From: CAZSWR01 sp964610885
Lineage (GTDB): Bacteria; Bacteroidota; Ignavibacteria; Kapaibacteriales; UBA2268
Assembly: GCA_964610885.1 (NCBI GenBank)
Contig: CAZSWR010000003.1
Coordinates: 34,799 to 98,798 of the forward strand
DNA length: 64,000 nt
Reading direction: 5' to 3'
Under the pieces are notes generated by a model. That model did no database searches. It had not been told where the DNA came from and worked only from the letters and a program-made list of their open reading frames with translations. Made by a program: the position numbers and the translations under genes. Shown here piece by piece: positions 60,582-64,000 of the stretch. Each line of letters opens with the position of its first letter. The first letter of the stretch is position 1.

Positions 60582-63518
60582 ATGAAAATCGGTACAAAAC
60601 TTCTAAGTGGATTTTTGATTGTGCTTGGGCTTATGGCTGTGATAGTCGTCCTTGCATTAGTCAATTTCTCCAGTGCCAGCACAGCGTTCGACGACACTGT
60701 GAACGACAAGAACCCCAAGGTAAGGGCTTGCAATACTATTATACTGAACCTGACCCGCACGCTGAAACTTTCTCGCGACGTCATACTCGAGAAAGATGCA
60801 ACGAAGTTGCAAAAAATCAACGACGAACGCCAAGAAATCACAAAAACCAACTCGAAACTGTTCGCGTTCTTGGATTCGGCAATCGCCGTCCCTGCTAACA
60901 AACAAATATTGGCACAGTTGCAAGAAAAGCGCAAAGCTTTCAATACAACTCTGCCCAAAGTCTATGAACTGGTAGATCAGAAAAAGAATGAGGAAGCATA
61001 CGCTATTCTTTCGAACGAGTTAGACCCGCAGACGCTTGAATACTCCGCCAAAGCGACCGAACTCATCAATGCCCTGGAAAAGGCAATGAAGACGTCTTCG
61101 GACAGTGCAATTGGTTCGATTAGCTCTGCCCGCATGCTCATACTCATCGTCGGCATCATTGCCATTCTCGCCGGTATTGCTATCGCTCTGTACATCTCCA
61201 GAAGCATCACCAAACCGATTTCAGACTCGATGAATGCCGCCCAAAACCTCTCCGTTGGCGAAATGAATATTGAACTGGATACATCGAAACGCGACGAAAC
61301 CGGCCAATTGATGATTTCTATGAAGACTATGGCAGACACTATCAAAAAACTTGTTTCCGATATCAATCAGCTTTCCTCCAGTGCAATAGCCGGAAAATTG
61401 GACGCTCGCGCCGATTCTACACGCTACGAAGGCGAATATAAAGTCTTGGTTGACGGTATTAACTCGACGCTCGATGCTGTTATCGGCCCGCTCAATATTA
61501 CCGCCGAATATGTCGATCGCATTTCCAAAGGTGATATTCCCAAGAAAATCACAGACGATTATAAAGGAGATTTCAACGAAATCAAGAATAATTTAAATTC
61601 ATGTATTGATGCTGTAAATCTATTAGTAAAAGATGCCAAAATGCTATCTAATGCCGCAATTGAGGGTAAATTAGATACTAGGGCTGATGCAACTCAACAT
61701 CATGGAGATTTTAGATCCATTGTTGAAGGTGTAAATGAAACCTTGGATGCGGTTATTGGACCATTAAATATTGCAGCAGAGTATATCGATCGCATTGCCA
61801 AAGGCGACATACCGAAGAAAATTGTTGATGATTACAAAGGCGATTTCAACGAGATTAAAAACAATATCAACACTCTTATCGATGCCCTTAACTTCTTGAA
61901 TACAGACATTATCAAATGTGTTGATGCAACAATCAAGGGAGATTTGAACGCACGAGCAGACATCTCGAAGCATCAGGGCGATTGGGCCGATATGGTCAAA
62001 GGCGTCAACAACCTTATGGGCGCCGTTGCCGCTCCGATCAACGAAGTGAAGACTATGCTCGTAAAGATAGCCGTAAACGACTATACAATGACGATCCGCA
62101 CCGAATACACTGGCATTTGGAACGAATTGAAAGTGGCCGCTAACGAAACAATCGCGCGCCTTACAAATGTCATTTCGCTATTAAATGATGTAAGCGAAGG
62201 TAATCTGGTTCGTTTGGAAGAAATAAAAAAAATTGGCAGACGCTCCGAAAATGATGAACTTTTGCCTTCAATGACTACTACAATGCAAACAATACAAGAT
62301 CTTGTCAGCGATGCCAATATGCTCGCCGAATCCGCCGTGGAAGGCAAACTCAATGTGCGTGCCGATGCTTCGAAACACAAAGGAGATTATCGCTCCATAA
62401 TCGAAGGCTTTAATAGAACTCTTGATATCGTTATCGAACCGATCAACGAAACAATTGGTATTATGCAATCTATGGCCGACGGAGACCTTACGAAAAACAT
62501 GCTTGGCAACTACAAAGGCGACACTCTGAGGCTCAAGAATGCCACGAACGAATCGATTCAATCAATTGCACAACTCATGAACCAAGTCCGCACGACGGTA
62601 GAGGAAGTGAACCGCGGCGCAATGCAAGTCTCGGACGCTTCGACTGCGCTTTCGCAAGGCGCCACAGAGCAGGCAGCCTCGCTGGAGGAAATCACCAGTT
62701 CGATGACCGAAATCGGCGGGCAAACCCGAACAAATGCAGAAAATGCCAACCAAGCAAACACTCTTTCGTCCGATGCCCGCGAAGCAGCAGACAAGGGCAA
62801 CTCGGAAATGCGCCAGCTGAACGAAGCTATGTCCGAAATCTCGGATTCGAGCAAGAATATTTCGCGCATCATCAAAGTGATCGATGAAATTGCATTCCAA
62901 ACGAACCTGCTCGCTCTGAACGCAGCCGTCGAGGCCGCCCGCGCCGGACGCCACGGCAAGGGATTCGCTGTGGTCGCCGAGGAAGTGCGGAACCTGGCCG
63001 CCCGAAGCGCCACGGCCGCAAAGGAAACATCCGAGATGATCGAAAACTCGATCAAAACGGTCGAACGCGGCTCCGCGCTCACGATCAAGACAGCAGAAGT
63101 GCTCGAAGAAATCAAGAACAGCTCGATCAAAGTGGCCGACATCATTGGCGAAATCACTACTTCGTCCAACGAACAGGCCCAGGGCATTGCCCAGATCAAC
63201 GAGGGCCTGACGCAGATCGACCGCGTAACGCAGACGAACACGGCCAGCGCCGAGGAATCCGCCTCCGCAGCCGAAGAACTCTCCGGCCAAGCAAACCAAT
63301 TGCGCAAGATGATTGCTCGGTTCAAGCTCAGCCAAAAAGACGAGATGTTCGGCGCCTCGATGGACGACGACTTCAGCGATTTCACAAAGCCGAAAGCCAT
63401 CCACCGCTCGCGCCCCACTCGCAATGCGCTCCCCGAATCGAATGCGCCGCACCACTCCAGCAAGGTTGACCCCGAGGACATTATCGCCCTCGACGACGAC
63501 GATTTCGGCAAATTCTAA
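60582..63518 (+). CDS. Methyl-accepting chemotaxis protein with poly-HAMP array
   Basis: 978 residues; AGAGGG lies seven bases before ATG. Order: transmembrane helix 1 (about 7-27), a four-helix-bundle-type periplasmic domain, transmembrane helix 2 (about 184-206), a canonical HAMP, then several ~92-residue di-HAMP repeats (about 260-685). Each has 'GKLDARAD' or 'GDLNARAD' and a 'YKGDFNEIKNN' counterpart, and one single HAMP ('LLNDVSEGNLVRLEEI') interrupts them. The signalling domain follows with hairpin tip 'IAFQTNLLALNAAVEAARAG' (about 767-790). A ~65-residue tail ends in 'DIIALDDDDFGKF'. The repeat around 61570-61790 uses AT-rich codons (TTA, GTA, GAT) unlike its flanks. Confidence 0.94.
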   Translation: MKIGTKLLSGFLIVLGLMAVIVVLALVNFSSASTAFDDTVNDKNPKVRACNTIILNLTRTLKLSRDVILEKDATKLQKINDERQEITKTNSKLFAFLDSAIAVPANKQILAQLQEKRKAFNTTLPKVYELVDQKKNEEAYAILSNELDPQTLEYSAKATELINALEKAMKTSSDSAIGSISSARMLILIVGIIAILAGIAIALYISRSITKPISDSMNAAQNLSVGEMNIELDTSKRDETGQLMISMKTMADTIKKLVSDINQLSSSAIAGKLDARADSTRYEGEYKVLVDGINSTLDAVIGPLNITAEYVDRISKGDIPKKITDDYKGDFNEIKNNLNSCIDAVNLLVKDAKMLSNAAIEGKLDTRADATQHHGDFRSIVEGVNETLDAVIGPLNIAAEYIDRIAKGDIPKKIVDDYKGDFNEIKNNINTLIDALNFLNTDIIKCVDATIKGDLNARADISKHQGDWADMVKGVNNLMGAVAAPINEVKTMLVKIAVNDYTMTIRTEYTGIWNELKVAANETIARLTNVISLLNDVSEGNLVRLEEIKKIGRRSENDELLPSMTTTMQTIQDLVSDANMLAESAVEGKLNVRADASKHKGDYRSIIEGFNRTLDIVIEPINETIGIMQSMADGDLTKNMLGNYKGDTLRLKNATNESIQSIAQLMNQVRTTVEEVNRGAMQVSDASTALSQGATEQAASLEEITSSMTEIGGQTRTNAENANQANTLSSDAREAADKGNSEMRQLNEAMSEISDSSKNISRIIKVIDEIAFQTNLLALNAAVEAARAGRHGKGFAVVAEEVRNLAARSATAAKETSEMIENSIKTVERGSALTIKTAEVLEEIKNSSIKVADIIGEITTSSNEQAQGIAQINEGLTQIDRVTQTNTASAEESASAAEELSGQANQLRKMIARFKLSQKDEMFGASMDDDFSDFTKPKAIHRSRPTRNALPESNAPHHSSKVDPEDIIALDDDDFGKF

Positions 63519-63550
63519 ACTGCGCATTTCGCGTTTCGCATTAATCATCC

Positions 63551-63591
63551 AAGGATGCTGCCCCTCCAAAAGGCAGCATCCTTTTTTTTGG
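63551..63591 (+). terminator. Terminator of the cheW-chemoreceptor operon
   Basis: AAGGATGCTGCC pairs with GGCAGCATCCTT across CCTCCAAAA, followed by TTTTTT, about 35 bases after the stop codon. Confidence 0.9.
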
Positions 63592-63602
63592 GGGGATTTG
63601 TA

Positions 63603-63778
63603 GGTAATCCCGAATTGTTCGTTAAAGATCTGACATGTTTGCTATACCCTCATCCCCCGGCCCTTCTCCCGACGGGAGAAGTGAGAATGAAAACGTGTTT
63701 TGTTGGAAGTTCCTCGTCGCCCTTTGGGAGAAAGGGATATAGGATTGAGGGTTTTTTCTAACGCACAAATTGGAATAA
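63603..63778 (-). mobile_element. MITE-like element, family B, complete copy 4
   Basis: Left end 'CGAATTGTTCGTTAA' and right end 'TAACGCACAAATTGG' are terminal inverted repeats. The interior is the reverse of the element at 10862-11023 ('TACCCTCATCCCCCGG', 'CTTCTCCCGACGGGAGAAG', 'GCCCTTTGGGAGAAAGGG'). Confidence 0.7.
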
Positions 63779-63784
63779 ATCAAA

Positions 63785-63917
63785 GGGGCTGTCTCAAAAG
63801 TGTCATTCTCAAGCGAAGTGAAGAATCCATGGCCTTTCATATGTCCTTGTTAAATATGGATGTTTCACTTCGTTCAACATGAACAAAAACATTTGTTCGG
63901 ACATCCGAGACAGCCCC
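63785..63917 (+). repeat. Inverted-repeat element, family C, copy 3
   Basis: GGGGCTGTCTCAAAAG on the left and CCGAGACAGCCCC on the right, with 'CATTCTCAAGCGAAGTGAAG' and 'TTTCACTTCGTTCAACATGA' inside. Same orientation as copy 1. Confidence 0.8.
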
Positions 63918-63929
63918 TTAGCTCAAAGA

Positions 63930-64000
63930 TACTTATTCAACAGACTGCTAAGAGCCTGTTGAAATAGTAAAAGATTAGCAACAATGGGGCTTGCCCCATT
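63930..64000. mobile_element. Family D element ends at the right edge (partial)
   Basis: TACTTATTCAACAG (63930-63943) is a right end, and CTGTTGAAATAGTA (63956-63969) is the left end of a further copy that continues outside the window ('AAAGATTAGCAACAATGGGG'). Confidence 0.55.

Overview
The window looks like a chromosome segment from a member of the Bacteroidota/Chlorobiota-Ignavibacteria-Kapabacteria side of the FCB group. Five secreted proteins end in Por-type (type IX secretion) C-terminal sorting domains. Several candidate promoters fit the Bacteroidota -7 motif TAnnTTTG, and many genes lack a strong Shine-Dalgarno. DUF4252, DUF2461, YitT and PD40-OmpA proteins fit the same lineage. This placement is inferred from gene content, not from an rRNA. 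No rRNA or tRNA gene was recognised.

Layout. 1-2.1 kb: the end of a lipoprotein gene, a DUF2461 gene and repeats. 2.2-7.5 kb: a giant multidomain type IX-secreted protein. 8.4-10.8 kb: purB and a family 2 glycosyltransferase. 11-12.7 kb: an ECF sigma factor / putative anti-sigma / DUF4252 operon on the minus strand. 13-15.6 kb: leuS. 16-19.4 kb: a choloylglycine-hydrolase-like amidase and htpG. 19.7-26.5 kb: four minus-strand exported proteins; the last is a type IX-sorted pseudogene carrying both a frameshift and a stop. 27.2-28.2 kb: fbp. 28.3-30.1 kb: a compact phage-like genetic switch, with a Mor-like regulator and a small partner facing a Cro/CI-type HTH protein and an S24 peptidase. 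30.3-31.3 kb: YitT. 31.9-36.1 kb: a phosphatase-like protein and three signal-transduction genes. 36.3-39.8 kb: a subclass B1 metallo-beta-lactamase-like gene, plsY, a flavin-reductase-like gene and a methyltransferase. 40.5-48.8 kb: a sorted beta-propeller-like protein, rlmN, umuC and a subtilisin-like protease. 48.8-51.3 kb: an AT-rich type II restriction-modification pair. 51.3-56 kb: ruvB, a small coiled-coil protein, a phosphohexomutase and a glutaryl-CoA-dehydrogenase-like gene. 56.7-63.5 kb: HtrA protease, a response regulator-kinase hybrid, CheW and a poly-HAMP chemoreceptor.

The intergenic spaces are filled with several families of short palindromic or inverted-repeat elements, 70-220 bp long, that recur across the window. 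They include a ~68-bp hairpin family with ACTCATCCGATGAC ends and two MITE-like families with 14-bp terminal repeats. No transposase gene is present, so these are probably non-autonomous.

The best candidate for an undescribed system is the switch at 28.3-30.1 kb. Two near-consensus promoters face each other, four copies of an 11-bp operator-like word lie among them, and the repressor is split into an HTH protein and an S24 peptidase with its Ser/Lys dyad. The opposing operon carries a Mor-like activator, but no phage structural or integration genes are nearby.
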